DNA from: an uncultured delta proteobacterium
GTDB lineage: Bacteria; Myxococcota_A; Polyangia; Haliangiales; Haliangiaceae
Length of the DNA: 42,448 nucleotides
Assembly (NCBI GenBank): GCA_900696455.1
Contig: CAADGB010000208.1
Location: forward strand, 1 to 42,448
Direction: 5' to 3'
The position numbers and the translations under genes were made by a program. Numbering within the stretch: the first letter of the stretch is position 1; each line of letters starts with the position of its first letter. Positions 1 to 12,032 of the stretch are shown piece after piece. Below the pieces are notes generated by a model that was given only the letters and a program-made list of their open reading frames with translations, was not told the origin of the DNA and did no database searches.

Positions 1-105
1 ACCCTCGCCAAGGACCTGCTGCTGGAACGCCTCGGCAAGCTCCCGGTCGATCGGATGGAGGCCGTCGGCGCCGCGCTCCGCTTCGCCCTCGCCCTCGACC
101 GCTGA
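1..105 (+). CDS. C-terminal end of a possible PemK/MazF-type toxin (partial)
   Basis: Only the last 34 codons are in the window; the frame is open from base 1 and stops with TGA at 103-105. The peptide reads like the C-terminal helix of PemK/MazF endoribonuclease toxins: a basic-hydrophobic stretch (AKDLLLERLGKL) followed by an amphipathic helix ending ALRFALALD. MazF proteins commonly end with a similar RLG-x-L ... ALRxAL helix. The catalytic region and any antitoxin partner lie outside the window, so the identification rests on a short tail and could be wrong. Confidence 0.45.
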   Translation, partial: TLAKDLLLERLGKLPVDRMEAVGAALRFALALDR

Positions 106-164
106 AGGCAACGGCCGCGCCCGCGCCGCCGTCGGTCGCCCTCGACCCGCACCTGCTCGATCGG

Positions 165-884
165 GTGGCCGTGCTCGGCGCCAGCGTCTCGGCCGGCTTC
201 AGCGCGCCGCGCATCGCCGAGGCCCTCGCCGCCGCGCTCGCGCCGTCGCCGGGCGACCCGGCCGGCGCCCGCGCCGCCGCCGTCGGCGCGCTCCTCGACC
301 GCGCGAACGTGTGGATGTTCCGCGACCCGTGGAGCGACGGCCGCGCCCAGGTCGAGGCCGCCCGCGCCCACGCCCCCACGCTCACCCTCGCCGTCGACTT
401 CCTGTTCTGGTACGCGTACCGCGACGGCGACGCCGAGACCCGCGCCGCCTCGGTCGAGCGCGGCCTCGCCGAGCTGGCGCGCCTGCCCGGCGCGCTGGCC
501 GTCGGCGATCTGCCCGACATGCGGACCGCCAGCCAGGCCATGCTGCCGCCCCACGTCGTGCCGTCGCGCGACGAGCTGACGGCGCTCAACCGCCGCGTCC
601 GCGCCTGGGCCGCCGCCCGCCCGCGCACCGTGGTCCTGCCGCTGGGCGCGTGGAGCGCCCGCCTGGCCGCCGCCGAGCCGGTCGAGCTCCCCGACGGCGC
701 GGTGGTGGCGGCGCCCAGCCTGCTGTTCGTCGACGGGCTCCACCTCAACCCGCTCGGGCTGTGGTGGCTCCTGCACGAGGTCGACCGCCTGCTCGAGGCC
801 GAGCTCGGCGCGGTCGCTGACAGAGCGCGCTTCACCCGGCCGCGCCCCGCCGCCGCCCCCGCCGGCGCCGCGCCGCCACGGTAG
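165..884 (+). CDS. SGNH/GDSL-like hydrolase family protein
   Basis: This 239-residue protein has no predicted membrane segment. Near the N-terminus it has LGASVSAGF, which resembles block I of SGNH hydrolases with the nucleophilic Ser. Near the C-terminus it has DGLHLNPLG, which fits the block V Asp-x-x-His dyad. These support an esterase or lipase-like hydrolase of unknown substrate. The start is uncertain: GTG 165 is the only standard start, but the frame is open back to base 1 and the residues before 165 (LDPHLLDR) look like normal protein, so a CTG start near 102 or 153 is possible. The stop at 882-884 lies just ahead of tyrA, so the two genes may share a transcript. Confidence 0.6.
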   Translation: MAVLGASVSAGFSAPRIAEALAAALAPSPGDPAGARAAAVGALLDRANVWMFRDPWSDGRAQVEAARAHAPTLTLAVDFLFWYAYRDGDAETRAASVERGLAELARLPGALAVGDLPDMRTASQAMLPPHVVPSRDELTALNRRVRAWAAARPRTVVLPLGAWSARLAAAEPVELPDGAVVAAPSLLFVDGLHLNPLGLWWLLHEVDRLLEAELGAVADRARFTRPRPAAAPAGAAPPR

Positions 885-887
885 GAT
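882..887 (+). promoter_or_regulatory. Putative -10 element of tyrA (TAGGAT)
   Basis: TAGGAT fits TANNNT and ends 7 nt before the ATG at 895. It overlaps the stop codon of the preceding gene. GGATGGGG in the same place could instead be a Shine-Dalgarno sequence, so the assignment is ambiguous. Confidence 0.3.
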
Positions 888-894
888 GGGGGCC

Positions 895-1989
895 ATGCCC
901 ACGCTGGACGAGCTGCGCGCCGAGCTGGCGACGATCGACCGCGACCTCATGCGCCTGGCCGCCCGCCGCCAGGCCGCCGCCCAGGAGATCGGCCGGATCA
1001 AGCGCGCGGCCGGCACCCCGGTGCGCGACTTCCGCCAGGAGCGCGACGTCGTCGAGCGCGCCCGCGCCGCCGCCGCCGCCGAGGGCCTGGCCCCGGCGCT
1101 GGGCGAGGAGCTGGTGCTCGCCCTCATCCGCGAGTCGCTCACCGTCCAGGAGCGCGACCGGGTCGCCGCCCAAGGCCAGGGCGGCGGCCGCCGGGTGCTG
1201 GTGATCGGCGGCGCCGGCCGCATCGGCCGCTGGTTCGTGCGCTTCCTGTCGGCCCAGGGCTTCACGGTCGAGGTCGCCGACCCGGCCGGCGCCGTCGACG
1301 GCGTGCCCTCGGTGTCCGACTGGCGGACGCTCGAGCTCGACCACGAGCTGATCGTCGTCGCCGCGCCGATGTCGATCACCGCCGACATCCTGCACGAGCT
1401 GGCGGGCCGCCCGCCGCCGGGCGTGGTCTTCGACGTCGGCTCGCTCAAGAGCCCACTGCGCGCGGGCCTCCGCGCCCTGCGCGCCGCCGGCGGCCGGGTG
1501 ACCTCGGTCCACCCGATGTTCGGCCCCGACACCGAGCTGCTCAGCGGCCGCCACGTCATCTTCGTCGATGTCGGCGACCCCGAGGCCACCCGCGCCGCCC
1601 GCGAGCTGTTCGCCTCGACCATGGCCACGCTGGTCGAGATGGACCTGGAGAGCCACGACCGCCTGATCGCCTACGTGCTCGGCCTGTCCCACGCCCTCAA
1701 CATCGCGTTCTTCACCGCCCTCGCCGAGAGCGGCGAGGCCGCGCCGCGGCTGGCCACGCTGTCGTCGACCACCTTCGACGCCCAGCTCAAGGCCGCGGCC
1801 AGGGTCGCCGACGAGAACCCCGACCTCTACTTCGAGATCCAGCGCCTCAACGACTACGGCACCGAGTCGCTGGCGGCGCTCTTGCTCGCGGTCGAGCGCC
1901 TGCGCTCGGTGGTCCGCGCCGGTGACGCCGCCGGCTTCCGCGCCCTGATGGAGCGTGGCCGGGCCTACCTCGAGCGCCGCGGCGCCTGA
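895..1989 (+). CDS. tyrA: Bifunctional chorismate mutase / prephenate dehydrogenase (T-protein)
   Basis: The protein has 364 residues. Residues about 1-90 form an AroQ-type chorismate mutase ([19 protein letters not shown], then [14 protein letters not shown]). After a linker, a Rossmann fold begins with [14 protein letters not shown], followed by VDVG/SLK and HPMFGPD segments typical of prephenate dehydrogenase. It converts chorismate to prephenate and then to 4-hydroxyphenylpyruvate in tyrosine synthesis in the cytoplasm. An ATG at 886 is in frame, but the ATG at 895 follows a G-rich AGGATGGGG stretch at better spacing. No ACT domain is seen at the C-terminus. The gene ends convergently to the methyltransferase, and its stop is followed by a copy of the dispersed repeat. 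Confidence 0.92.
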   Translation: MPTLDELRAELATIDRDLMRLAARRQAAAQEIGRIKRAAGTPVRDFRQERDVVERARAAAAAEGLAPALGEELVLALIRESLTVQERDRVAAQGQGGGRRVLVIGGAGRIGRWFVRFLSAQGFTVEVADPAGAVDGVPSVSDWRTLELDHELIVVAAPMSITADILHELAGRPPPGVVFDVGSLKSPLRAGLRALRAAGGRVTSVHPMFGPDTELLSGRHVIFVDVGDPEATRAARELFASTMATLVEMDLESHDRLIAYVLGLSHALNIAFFTALAESGEAAPRLATLSSTTFDAQLKAAARVADENPDLYFEIQRLNDYGTESLAALLLAVERLRSVVRAGDAAGFRALMERGRAYLERRGA

Positions 1990-2010
1990 GCCGAGCGCAG
2001 CGAGGCGGCG
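1987..2010 (+). repeat. Dispersed 3'-end repeat, copy E (diverged)
   Basis: Directly at the tyrA stop the sequence runs TGAGCCGAGCGCAGCGAGG, then CG. It matches the start of copy A (2183 downward on minus) except for two single-base gaps. It faces copy A across the same convergent junction. Confidence 0.4.
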
Positions 2011-2084
2011 CTGGTCCGGGGCGGCGCCGGCGTCCTGCGGCATGATCGCGCACCCGCGGCGACGGACCGCGAGCGCGGCGGGCT

Positions 2085-2110
2085 CAGAGCGTGTGAAGGC
2101 ACACGCTCTG
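2085..2110. terminator. Strong hairpin between convergent genes
   Basis: CAGAGCGTGTG (2085-2095) and its exact complement CACACGCTCTG (2100-2110) form an 11-bp stem with the tetraloop AAGG. It lies between the ends of tyrA and the minus-strand methyltransferase and has no U-tract on either side. It is best read as a bidirectional transcript-end or RNA-stabilising hairpin. Confidence 0.5.
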
Positions 2111-2183
2111 GTCGATCGGTCGGTCCCGGCGACGACGCCGGTGCCGACCTGAGTCGGAGCAGAGCGCCTCGGCTGCGCCTCGG
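2110..2183 (-). repeat. Dispersed 3'-end repeat, copy A (longest)
   Basis: Read on the minus strand, it starts in the four bases immediately 3' of the methyltransferase stop (CCGAGGCGCAGCCGAGGCG) and ends with a 21-base segment (GCCGGGACCGACCGATCGAC, then C). That 21-mer recurs exactly at 25103-25123. The first ~39 bases match copy B at 32 of 39 positions and copy D at 34 of 41 (counted by eye). Copy A has an extra ~14 bases in the middle relative to copy B. Confidence 0.65.
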
Positions 2184-2184
2184 C

Positions 2185-3216
2185 TCAGGCGGGCTTGCGC
2201 GCGACCACCACCTTGGCGACCAGGTGGGGCTCGACCGCGGGGACGGCGAAGCCGCGCTCGGCGAGCAGCGCCGCCAGGTCGTCCTCGAGGTAGTCGCGGT
2301 AGAACGGCTCGTGGAACTCGGCCGAGACCCCGGCCAGCACCACCGCCAGGCCCGGGCTGTCCGACGGCTGCGCCGAGTCCTCGATCACCAGGAGGCCTCC
2401 CGGGCGCAGCACCCGCCAGGCCTCGGCCACGACGTTGCGGCGGGCGTTGCGGGGCAGCTCGTGGAACAGGTAGACGCTGGTGACGACGTCGAAGGTGGCG
2501 TCGGCCCACGGCAGGCGCTCGGCGTTCTCCACCGACAGCGCGACCTCGGCCACGTCGCGCAGGCGCCTGCGCGCCGCCTGCACGTAGTACGGCGACAGAT
2601 CGACGCCGTGGTAGCGCACCGCCGGGTGCGCGGCGGCGAGCTGGGACAGCGTGCGGCCGGTGCCGCAGGCGACGTCGAGCAGGCGCACGTGCTGGGGCGC
2701 GACCCCGGTCTCGCGCAGCCACCGCGTCACCGGCGGGATGACCTGACGCCGCATGACGTCGGCGGTGCCGCGGAACAGGAGCTCGACGCCCAGATCGTAG
2801 ACCTCGGCCGAGTGCTCGCTGAAGTAGCCGTCGGTCTGCCAGTGGAAGGTGCGGCGGTAGTAGGCGGGGAAGCGGCCCTTGTCGACCGGCGGGATGTCCT
2901 TGTACTCGCCGCGCCTCTTGCGGCGGACGATGCGCGGCGTGTCGAGGAGCAGGCGGGGGAAGGCCCGGACGTACTCGCGGGTCGGGATCTGGAACAGCAG
3001 CTCGCGCGGGTAGAGCCCGGCGCGGACGTTGTCGAGGTCGCGCTGGTAGAGCGCCTCGGTGCGGCGGCGCAGGAGCGCGAGGACCTCGCCGGGCAGCGCC
3101 GGCCGCGGCGTGCGCGACAGGAGCCGCGCCGTCTCCTGGAGCACCGTGGCGTTGACGAGAAACGAGTACTGCTGCGCCCGGTAGGCGACGCGGTCGAGGC
3201 GAGACAAGGCCTGCAT
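2185..3216 (-). CDS. SAM-dependent class I methyltransferase
   Basis: The protein has 343 residues. An N-terminal helical region of about 155 residues precedes a class I methyltransferase fold with motif I LLDVACGTGRTLSQLA, an acidic post-motif GVDLSPYY, ENAERLPWADATFDVV and the LRPGGLLVIED segment of the Methyltransf_11 type. The substrate cannot be told from sequence; the long N-terminal extension is shared with many uncharacterised bacterial lipid or small-molecule methyltransferases. The ATG at 3216 is chosen because GAGGAG lies just upstream at good spacing; longer upstream reading is an artefact of high GC. A TACGAT hexamer at 3242-3247 is a candidate -10 box. Confidence 0.82.
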   Translation of the reverse strand: MQALSRLDRVAYRAQQYSFLVNATVLQETARLLSRTPRPALPGEVLALLRRRTEALYQRDLDNVRAGLYPRELLFQIPTREYVRAFPRLLLDTPRIVRRKRRGEYKDIPPVDKGRFPAYYRRTFHWQTDGYFSEHSAEVYDLGVELLFRGTADVMRRQVIPPVTRWLRETGVAPQHVRLLDVACGTGRTLSQLAAAHPAVRYHGVDLSPYYVQAARRRLRDVAEVALSVENAERLPWADATFDVVTSVYLFHELPRNARRNVVAEAWRVLRPGGLLVIEDSAQPSDSPGLAVVLAGVSAEFHEPFYRDYLEDDLAALLAERGFAVPAVEPHLVAKVVVARKPA

Positions 3217-3241
3217 CGTGCGCTCCTCGCTGGTCGCCCGG

Positions 3242-3247
3242 ATCGTA
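3242..3247 (-). promoter_or_regulatory. Putative -10 element of the methyltransferase gene (TACGAT)
   Basis: TACGAT on the minus strand lies 25 nt before the ATG. This leaves room for a short leader carrying the GAGGAG ribosome binding site, unlike the SD-less genes here where the hexamer is 6-11 nt from the start. Confidence 0.35.
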
Positions 3248-3317
3248 GCACGCGGCCGCGCGGACTCGCGCCGGCGCCGGGCCGACCCGCGGCGGCGCGC
3301 GGCCGGGCCGCGTCGGG

Positions 3318-4667
3318 TCAGCGGGCGGCCGTCGCGCGGCGACGGCGCAGGAGCAGGAGCAGCCCGAGCGCGCCCAGGCCGACCTCGGGCCCGGGCGGGC
3401 CGCCGGCGTCGCAGCAGCTCCGCGGCGGCTGCGGCATGCCGGGACCATCGACGCCGGCGTCGGTGCAGTCGATCTCGCCGGAGGTGACGCCGAACTGATC
3501 CTTGGTACCGCACCACAGGTTGGCCTCGCAGTCGTCGCGCTGGTTGCCCGGGGTGGTGCAGCGGACCGGTCCGCTCATGTCCTGGTAGCGGAGCTTGACC
3601 TCCCAGCTCCCCGCCGCGCCGGTGGTCGAGCGCCCGACCGCCATCAGATCCGGCGGCAGGTGGTTGGCGCACATCCACAGCGAGCCGTCGGTGGGGCGCT
3701 CGTTCAGGCAGCGCGCCTCGTAGGTCACGCCGCTCACCGGCTCGAAGGTCGCGCCGCCGTCGGTCGAGCGGTGCAGCCCCTCGGACTGGGTCGCCGCCAG
3801 GACCGAGCCGTCCTCGCGCACGACCACGCCGTTGATGTACGTGGGCAGGTCGAGGACCACCGACCACGTCGGGCCGCCGCTGGCCAGCGGCGTGCTCCAG
3901 GTGGTGGTGCGGTAGATCGCCTCGCCGATCGTCGAGTGCGCGAAGGTCAGGCGCACGTAGACGTGATCGGGATCGGTCGGCGAGACCGCGGCGATCTGGA
4001 TGTCCGAGATGTCGGTGCCGCCGAACGCCACCACCGGCAGGAGCTCCCAGCTCTGCCCGGCGTCCATGCTGCGGAACAGGATCTTCTGGCGCGGCTGGCC
4101 CGACTGCACGCGGTAGCCGGTGCCGTACAGGCGCTCGGGGTGGCTGGGCGACACCACCAGGGTGTCGAACCAGTCGAAGACCCGGCCGAGATCGCCGGTG
4201 GCCTGGAACGACAGCCCGTCATCGGTGCTCTTGAAGATGCCGCTGCCCAGGACCGGATCGGCGGCGCCGGCGTAGACCGTGCCGCCGTCCGGCGACACCG
4301 CGATGGCGGTGACCAGCCAGCTCCCCAGGGGCGCCGGCACGCCCGACCAGGTGCAGCCGTCGCGGGTGAAGCGCAGGCCCTCGAAGGTCGTCGCCCAGCT
4401 CGTGCCGCTGGCGGTGAGCTCGTAGTCGGGATCGAACGTGCCCTGGAAGCCGACCGCGGACTCGCAGATCCAGCGCCAGGTCTGGGCGTCGTCCCGCGAC
4501 ACCATGAGCCCGAAGGTCACGCCGGCCAGGATGTCGGTGGTGTTGCCGGGCCGGAAGACCAGCTTGACCGACGCCGGCGGCCGCCCGTTGGCCTGCGCCG
4601 GCGGCGCGGCGGTCACGGCGAGGCCGGCGGCGAGGGTGGCGGTCAGGGCGAGGGCGGGGCGCCGCAT
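3318..4667 (-). CDS. Exported BNR/Asp-box repeat protein with MYXO-CTERM-like tail
   Basis: The protein has 449 residues. Residues 1-28 are a signal peptide (MRRPALALTATLAAG ... AQANG). The body contains repeated sialidase-like Asp-box motifs: SRDDAQTW, TRDGCTW, STDDGLSF, SMDAGQSW and STDGGATF. This indicates a beta-propeller of the BNR/VPS10 kind, but no sialidase catalytic residues are evident. The end has a Cys-Cys pair, a Gly/Pro spacer, a hydrophobic helix (LGALGLLLLL) and an RRRR tail, the layout of MYXO-CTERM surface-sorting signals. It is probably a surface-anchored or secreted protein of unknown role. ATG 4667 gives the only good signal peptide; no strong ribosome binding site is seen. 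Confidence 0.75.
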   Translation of the reverse strand: MRRPALALTATLAAGLAVTAAPPAQANGRPPASVKLVFRPGNTTDILAGVTFGLMVSRDDAQTWRWICESAVGFQGTFDPDYELTASGTSWATTFEGLRFTRDGCTWSGVPAPLGSWLVTAIAVSPDGGTVYAGAADPVLGSGIFKSTDDGLSFQATGDLGRVFDWFDTLVVSPSHPERLYGTGYRVQSGQPRQKILFRSMDAGQSWELLPVVAFGGTDISDIQIAAVSPTDPDHVYVRLTFAHSTIGEAIYRTTTWSTPLASGGPTWSVVLDLPTYINGVVVREDGSVLAATQSEGLHRSTDGGATFEPVSGVTYEARCLNERPTDGSLWMCANHLPPDLMAVGRSTTGAAGSWEVKLRYQDMSGPVRCTTPGNQRDDCEANLWCGTKDQFGVTSGEIDCTDAGVDGPGMPQPPRSCCDAGGPPGPEVGLGALGLLLLLRRRRATAAR

Positions 4668-4674
4668 TCGACCT

Positions 4675-4680
4675 ACCCTA
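4675..4680 (-). promoter_or_regulatory. Putative -10 element of the BNR protein gene (TAGGGT)
   Basis: TAGGGT (minus strand) ends 7 nt before the ATG at 4667, the same geometry as at other SD-less genes in this window. No -35 box is recognisable. Confidence 0.35.
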
Positions 4681-4864
4681 GCGCGGAAGGGCCCCCGCCT
4701 CCTGCGCTGGCGCTCACAGACACCGACGCCGCGACCACGGGTCGCAGCGTCCGCGCCGCACCCGGGCGCCGGCGACGAGGTCGCGGTCCGTCCCCGGGCG
4801 CGGTCCCGTGGCCCCGGCCCGCCCCGGGCGGCGGCCCGGCGGGCGGCGCGGCCGGCGCGACGGC

Positions 4865-5344
4865 TCACTCCTCGAGGAGCGAGCGCAGCATCCAGGCCGT
4901 CTGCTCGTGCACGCTGAGGCGCTGGGTGAGCAGGTCGGCGGTGGGCTCGTCCCCGGCCCGGTCGGCGACGGGGAACACGGCGCGCGCGGTGCGGGCCACG
5001 GCCTCGTGGCCCTTGACCAGGATCGCGACCATGTCGAGCGCGCGCGGCGGCGTGGTCGGGGCATCGGCGATCGACGCGAGCTGGCCGAACTGGGCGTACG
5101 AGCCCGGCGCCGGGTGGCCCAGGGAGCGGATGCGCTCGGCGATGGGATCGACCGCGTTCCACAGCTCCACGTACTGGGTCATGAACATGGCGTGGAGCGT
5201 GTTGAACATCGGCCCCGTCACGTTCCAGTGGAAGTTGTGGGTCGTGAGGTAGAGCGTGTAGGTGTCGGCCAGCAGCTTGCCGAGGCCGGCCGCGATCGCG
5301 GCGCGATCGTCGTCGCCGATGCCGATGTTGATCGTCGATGCCAT
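4865..5344 (-). CDS. dps: Dps family ferritin-like DNA-protection protein (altered ferroxidase ligand)
   Basis: The 159-residue length is normal for Dps. The family core is clear: [18 protein letters not shown], then [13 protein letters not shown]. Dps proteins form dodecamers that oxidise and store iron and protect DNA during stress. Ferroxidase residues H39, H51, D66 and E70 are present. The acidic ligand normally four residues after the second His (Asp67 in E. coli) is Met55 here, so iron oxidation may be weakened. The ATG at 5344 follows GGAGGA at good spacing, and TAGACT at 5363-5368 is a plausible -10 box. It diverges from the oxygenase gene at 5426. Confidence 0.9.
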   Translation of the reverse strand: MASTINIGIGDDDRAAIAAGLGKLLADTYTLYLTTHNFHWNVTGPMFNTLHAMFMTQYVELWNAVDPIAERIRSLGHPAPGSYAQFGQLASIADAPTTPPRALDMVAILVKGHEAVARTARAVFPVADRAGDEPTADLLTQRLSVHEQTAWMLRSLLEE

Positions 5345-5362
5345 GGGATCCTCCGTGGGCGC

Positions 5363-5368
5363 AGTCTA
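5363..5368 (-). promoter_or_regulatory. Putative -10 element of dps (TAGACT)
   Basis: TAGACT on the minus strand lies 18 nt before the ATG, leaving a short leader of about a dozen bases with the GGAGGA ribosome binding site. No clear -35 or stress-regulator operator is seen. Confidence 0.3.
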
Positions 5369-5425
5369 GCCCCGGCGCGCGTGCGACGCGACCCGGGCGG
5401 GGCCGGCGTGCGATAGTCGCGGCCA

Positions 5426-6376
5426 ATGACCGTGAGCAGCATCCCCGTCGTCGACGTCCGCGACTGGCATGCGGGCGGCGACGCCCGCGCCCGCTTCACC
5501 GCCACCGTCGGAGCGGCGCTGGCCGACACCGGCTTCTTCGCCCTCGCCCACCACGGCATCCCGGAGGCGCTGACCCGGCGCGCCTACGAGGCCGCCCGCG
5601 CGTTCTTCCACCTCCCGGCCGACGTCAAGGCGCGCTACCACCGCGCCGGGGCCCGCGGCCAGCGCGGCTACACCGGGTTCGGCACCGAGCACGCGCGCGA
5701 CTCGCAGGCTCCCGATCTCAAGGAGTTCTGGCAGGTCGGCCGCACCGGCGTGCCCGACGAGCACCCGGTCCACCGCCCCTTCGGCCCCAACCTGTGGCCC
5801 GACGAGGTGGTCGAGGACTTCCGCCCCGCGCTGTCCGAGCTCTACCAGGCGCTCGACGCGCTGGGGACGATCTGCCTCGAGGCCTGCGCCCGGCACCTCG
5901 GCGAGCCCGCCGGCACGTTCGCCGACATGACCACCGACAGCGACACGATCGTCCGTGTCATCTACTATCCGCCGACCGTCGACGCCCCGCCGGGCGCGGT
6001 GCGGTCGGCGGCCCACGAGGACATCAACCTCATCACGCTGCTGTCGGGCGCCACCGCCGAGGGCCTCGAGCTGCTCCGCCGCGACGGCACCTGGATGCCG
6101 GTCCACGTCTCGTTCGACCACATCGTCGTCGACTCGGGCGACATGCTCCAGAACGTGACCAACGGCCTGTTCAAGAGCACCACCCACCGCGTCGTCAACC
6201 CCGCCGACGCCTCGAGCGAGCGGTTCTCGATGCCGTGCTTCATCCACCCCCGTCGCGAGGTCGACCTGACGCCGATGGCGAGCGCCGTGGCGCGGACCGG
6301 CGGCGCGCCCCGCTTCCCGTCGCTGACCGCCGGCGAGTACCTCGACCAGCGGCTGCGGGAGATCGGCCTGGGCTGA
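5426..6376 (+). CDS. Isopenicillin N synthase-like 2-oxoglutarate/Fe(II) oxygenase
   Basis: The protein has 316 residues. The N-terminal DIOX_N-type segment (SIPVVDV, then DTGFFALAHHGIP) is followed by the C-terminal double-stranded beta-helix. Iron ligands are H197 and D199 (AHEDINLIT) and H254 (STTHRVVNP). R266 and S268 (ERFSMP) match the Arg-x-Ser that binds 2-oxoglutarate. The family hydroxylates or cyclises small molecules; the substrate is not evident, and no biosynthetic cluster lies beside it. The start is the ATG at 5426, with GATAGT at 5412-5417 as a weak -10 candidate and no Shine-Dalgarno sequence. It converges on the phosphatase gene with only 49 bp between. Confidence 0.87.
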   Translation: MTVSSIPVVDVRDWHAGGDARARFTATVGAALADTGFFALAHHGIPEALTRRAYEAARAFFHLPADVKARYHRAGARGQRGYTGFGTEHARDSQAPDLKEFWQVGRTGVPDEHPVHRPFGPNLWPDEVVEDFRPALSELYQALDALGTICLEACARHLGEPAGTFADMTTDSDTIVRVIYYPPTVDAPPGAVRSAAHEDINLITLLSGATAEGLELLRRDGTWMPVHVSFDHIVVDSGDMLQNVTNGLFKSTTHRVVNPADASSERFSMPCFIHPRREVDLTPMASAVARTGGAPRFPSLTAGEYLDQRLREIGLG

Positions 6377-6415
6377 CGACCCGGGTCGGCGCAGCTCGCC
6401 TCGGCGGCGCCTCGG
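6377..6415 (-). repeat. Dispersed 3'-end repeat, copy D
   Basis: Read on minus, it starts 10 nt after the phosphatase stop (CCGAGGCGCCGCCGAGGCG...). It is 31/34 identical to copy B over its core and 34/41 to copy A. GGCG and CGCC flank a 5-nt loop (AGCTG), giving a potential small hairpin conserved with copy B. Confidence 0.6.
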
Positions 6416-6425
6416 GCCCCCCGGC

Positions 6426-8117
<1,692 letters not shown>

Positions 8118-8247
8118 CGGGGCCCCTCGATCTTCGACGAGCTTGCCGCGGCCGAGGGGTCGGGCGCAACCCCACCACCCCCTGGCGGTGGGCCGGCCGC
8201 CCCCGGGACGGCCCCCCCGGAAATGGCGGTGGGCGCACGACCTGCGA

Positions 8248-8253
8248 TATGCT
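8248..8253 (+). promoter_or_regulatory. Putative -10 element of the OmpA-family gene (TATGCT)
   Basis: TATGCT ends 8 nt before the GTG start at 8262. The same hexamer, at 6 nt, precedes the protease gene at 28565. No Shine-Dalgarno sequence lies between. Confidence 0.4.
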
Positions 8254-8261
8254 CGCGCCGC

Positions 8262-9800
8262 GTGAACAGGGCTTTCTCGATCGGGGTGATCCTGGCGATG
8301 GCGGCGGCGCCGGCGGCGGCCGACGACGCCCCGCCGCGCCGGGTCGAGGTCGGCGGCTTCCTCGGCCTCGTCCATTTCGGCGACGACATCGAGCTCGGCA
8401 ACGCCTGGGCCGCCGAGCAGATCCCGGGGACCGCCCTGCTCCTCGGCGGCCGCGCCGGCTTCCTCGCCCTGCCCGACCTCCTCCCCGGCTCCGACCTCGA
8501 TCTCCAGCTCGGCGTCGAGGGTGAGGCCCGCCTCGCGTTCTCGTCGACCGGGGAGGTCGCCGAGGGCGGCCGCGCCTCGTACTTCGCGCCCGTCCTCGGC
8601 TGGCGGGCGCACGCCATCGCCCGGCTGGCCGACGCCTTCCTGCTCACGCCCCACCTCGTGGTCGGCGTCGGCGGCGAGAGCGTCCTCACCCGCTCGCCGT
8701 TCATGGCCGACGACACCGACGCCGCCTTCTACTGGGGTCCGGGGGTGAGCTGGGGCCTGACCGACCGCCTCGACGCCCGCGTCGATCTGCGCCACGGCCT
8801 CACCGCCGGCCGCGCCGACTACATCGTCTCGACCTTCGAGCTCCAGTTCGGGATCAGCTACGGCTGGGACCTCTCGCCCCGCCGCCGGCCGGCGCCGCCG
8901 CCCCGGGACACCGACGGCGACGGCTTCCTCGACCCCGAGGACCGGTGTCCGCTCGAGAAGGAGACCTACAACGACTTCCAGGACGACGACGGCTGCCCCG
9001 ACGTCGCCGACCGCGACGGCGACGGCATCCTCGATCCCGACGACGCCTGCGTCGACGATCCGGAGACCGTCAACGGCATCGACGACGAGGACGGCTGCCC
9101 CGAGCTCGATCACGACGGCGACGGCCTGCTCGGCAGCCAGGACGCCTGCCCCGAGGCCGCCGAGGACTTCGACGGCTTCCAGGACGCCGATGGCTGTCCC
9201 GACCTCGACAACGACGGCGACACCATCCCCGACGTCAGCGACGCCTGCCCCGACGAGCCCGAGACCTGGAACGGCTTCGAGGACGCCGACGGCTGCCCCG
9301 ACGAGCTGCCCAAGGTCCTGCGCGAGTTCACCGGCGTCATCGAGGGCATCACCTTCGACTACGCCCGGGCCCGGATCCGCCCCGCCTCGCGCAAGACCCT
9401 CGACAAGGCGGCCGCGACGCTGCGCGAGTTCGGCTCGATCCGCATCCGCATCGAGGGCCACACCGATGACCGCGGGCTGCGCCCGAAGAACCTCGAGCTG
9501 TCGCTCAAGCGCGCCGACGCCGTCCGCTGGTACCTCATCGACAAGGGCGTCGCCGCCGACCGCATCGAGACCGTCGGTCACGGCCCCGACGTGCCGCGGG
9601 CCTCGAACAAGACCAACAAGGGCCGCGCCCAGAACCGCCGCATCGAGTTCCACATCCTGTTCCAGGATCCGACGCGGAACGCGCCGGCGCCCGCGCCGGC
9701 CACCCAGCCCACGCCGGCGCCGGCCACCCAGCCGTCGATCCCGGCCCCGCCCGCGCCGGCCACGCAGCCGTCGACCCCGGCCGCGCCGCCCTTGCCCTGA
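8262..9800 (+). CDS. OmpA-family outer-membrane protein with TSP3-like calcium repeats
   Basis: The protein has 512 residues. A short signal peptide (FSIGVILAMAAAPAAA) is followed by a beta-barrel-like region (about 25-205). Residues ~215-345 hold thrombospondin type 3-like repeats (DTDGDGFLDPEDRCP and related units ending DDDGCPD or DADGCPD) that should bind Ca2+. Residues ~360-466 are an OmpA C-terminal peptidoglycan-binding domain (IRIEGHTDDRG ... RRIEF). A Pro/Ala/Thr tail with the repeat PAPATQP ends the protein. It should tether the outer membrane to peptidoglycan. GTG 8262 gives the signal peptide; the long upstream open frame is antisense to the phosphatase gene and is not coding. Confidence 0.88.
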   Translation: MNRAFSIGVILAMAAAPAAADDAPPRRVEVGGFLGLVHFGDDIELGNAWAAEQIPGTALLLGGRAGFLALPDLLPGSDLDLQLGVEGEARLAFSSTGEVAEGGRASYFAPVLGWRAHAIARLADAFLLTPHLVVGVGGESVLTRSPFMADDTDAAFYWGPGVSWGLTDRLDARVDLRHGLTAGRADYIVSTFELQFGISYGWDLSPRRRPAPPPRDTDGDGFLDPEDRCPLEKETYNDFQDDDGCPDVADRDGDGILDPDDACVDDPETVNGIDDEDGCPELDHDGDGLLGSQDACPEAAEDFDGFQDADGCPDLDNDGDTIPDVSDACPDEPETWNGFEDADGCPDELPKVLREFTGVIEGITFDYARARIRPASRKTLDKAAATLREFGSIRIRIEGHTDDRGLRPKNLELSLKRADAVRWYLIDKGVAADRIETVGHGPDVPRASNKTNKGRAQNRRIEFHILFQDPTRNAPAPAPATQPTPAPATQPSIPAPPAPATQPSTPAAPPLP

Positions 9801-9825
9801 GCCCGCCCGCCGGCCAGGCGCGGCG

Positions 9826-12028
<2,203 letters not shown>

Positions 12029-12032
<4 letters not shown>

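Noticed and set aside
3318-5426. 702-codon minus-strand frame that would fuse Dps sequence to the BNR protein
   Set aside because: The upstream part is an out-of-frame reading of dps. The BNR protein has its own signal peptide at 4667.
8175-8222. G-quadruplex between the phosphatase and OmpA genes
   Set aside because: The minus strand has several G runs, but one loop is about 17 nt, too long for a confident quadruplex.
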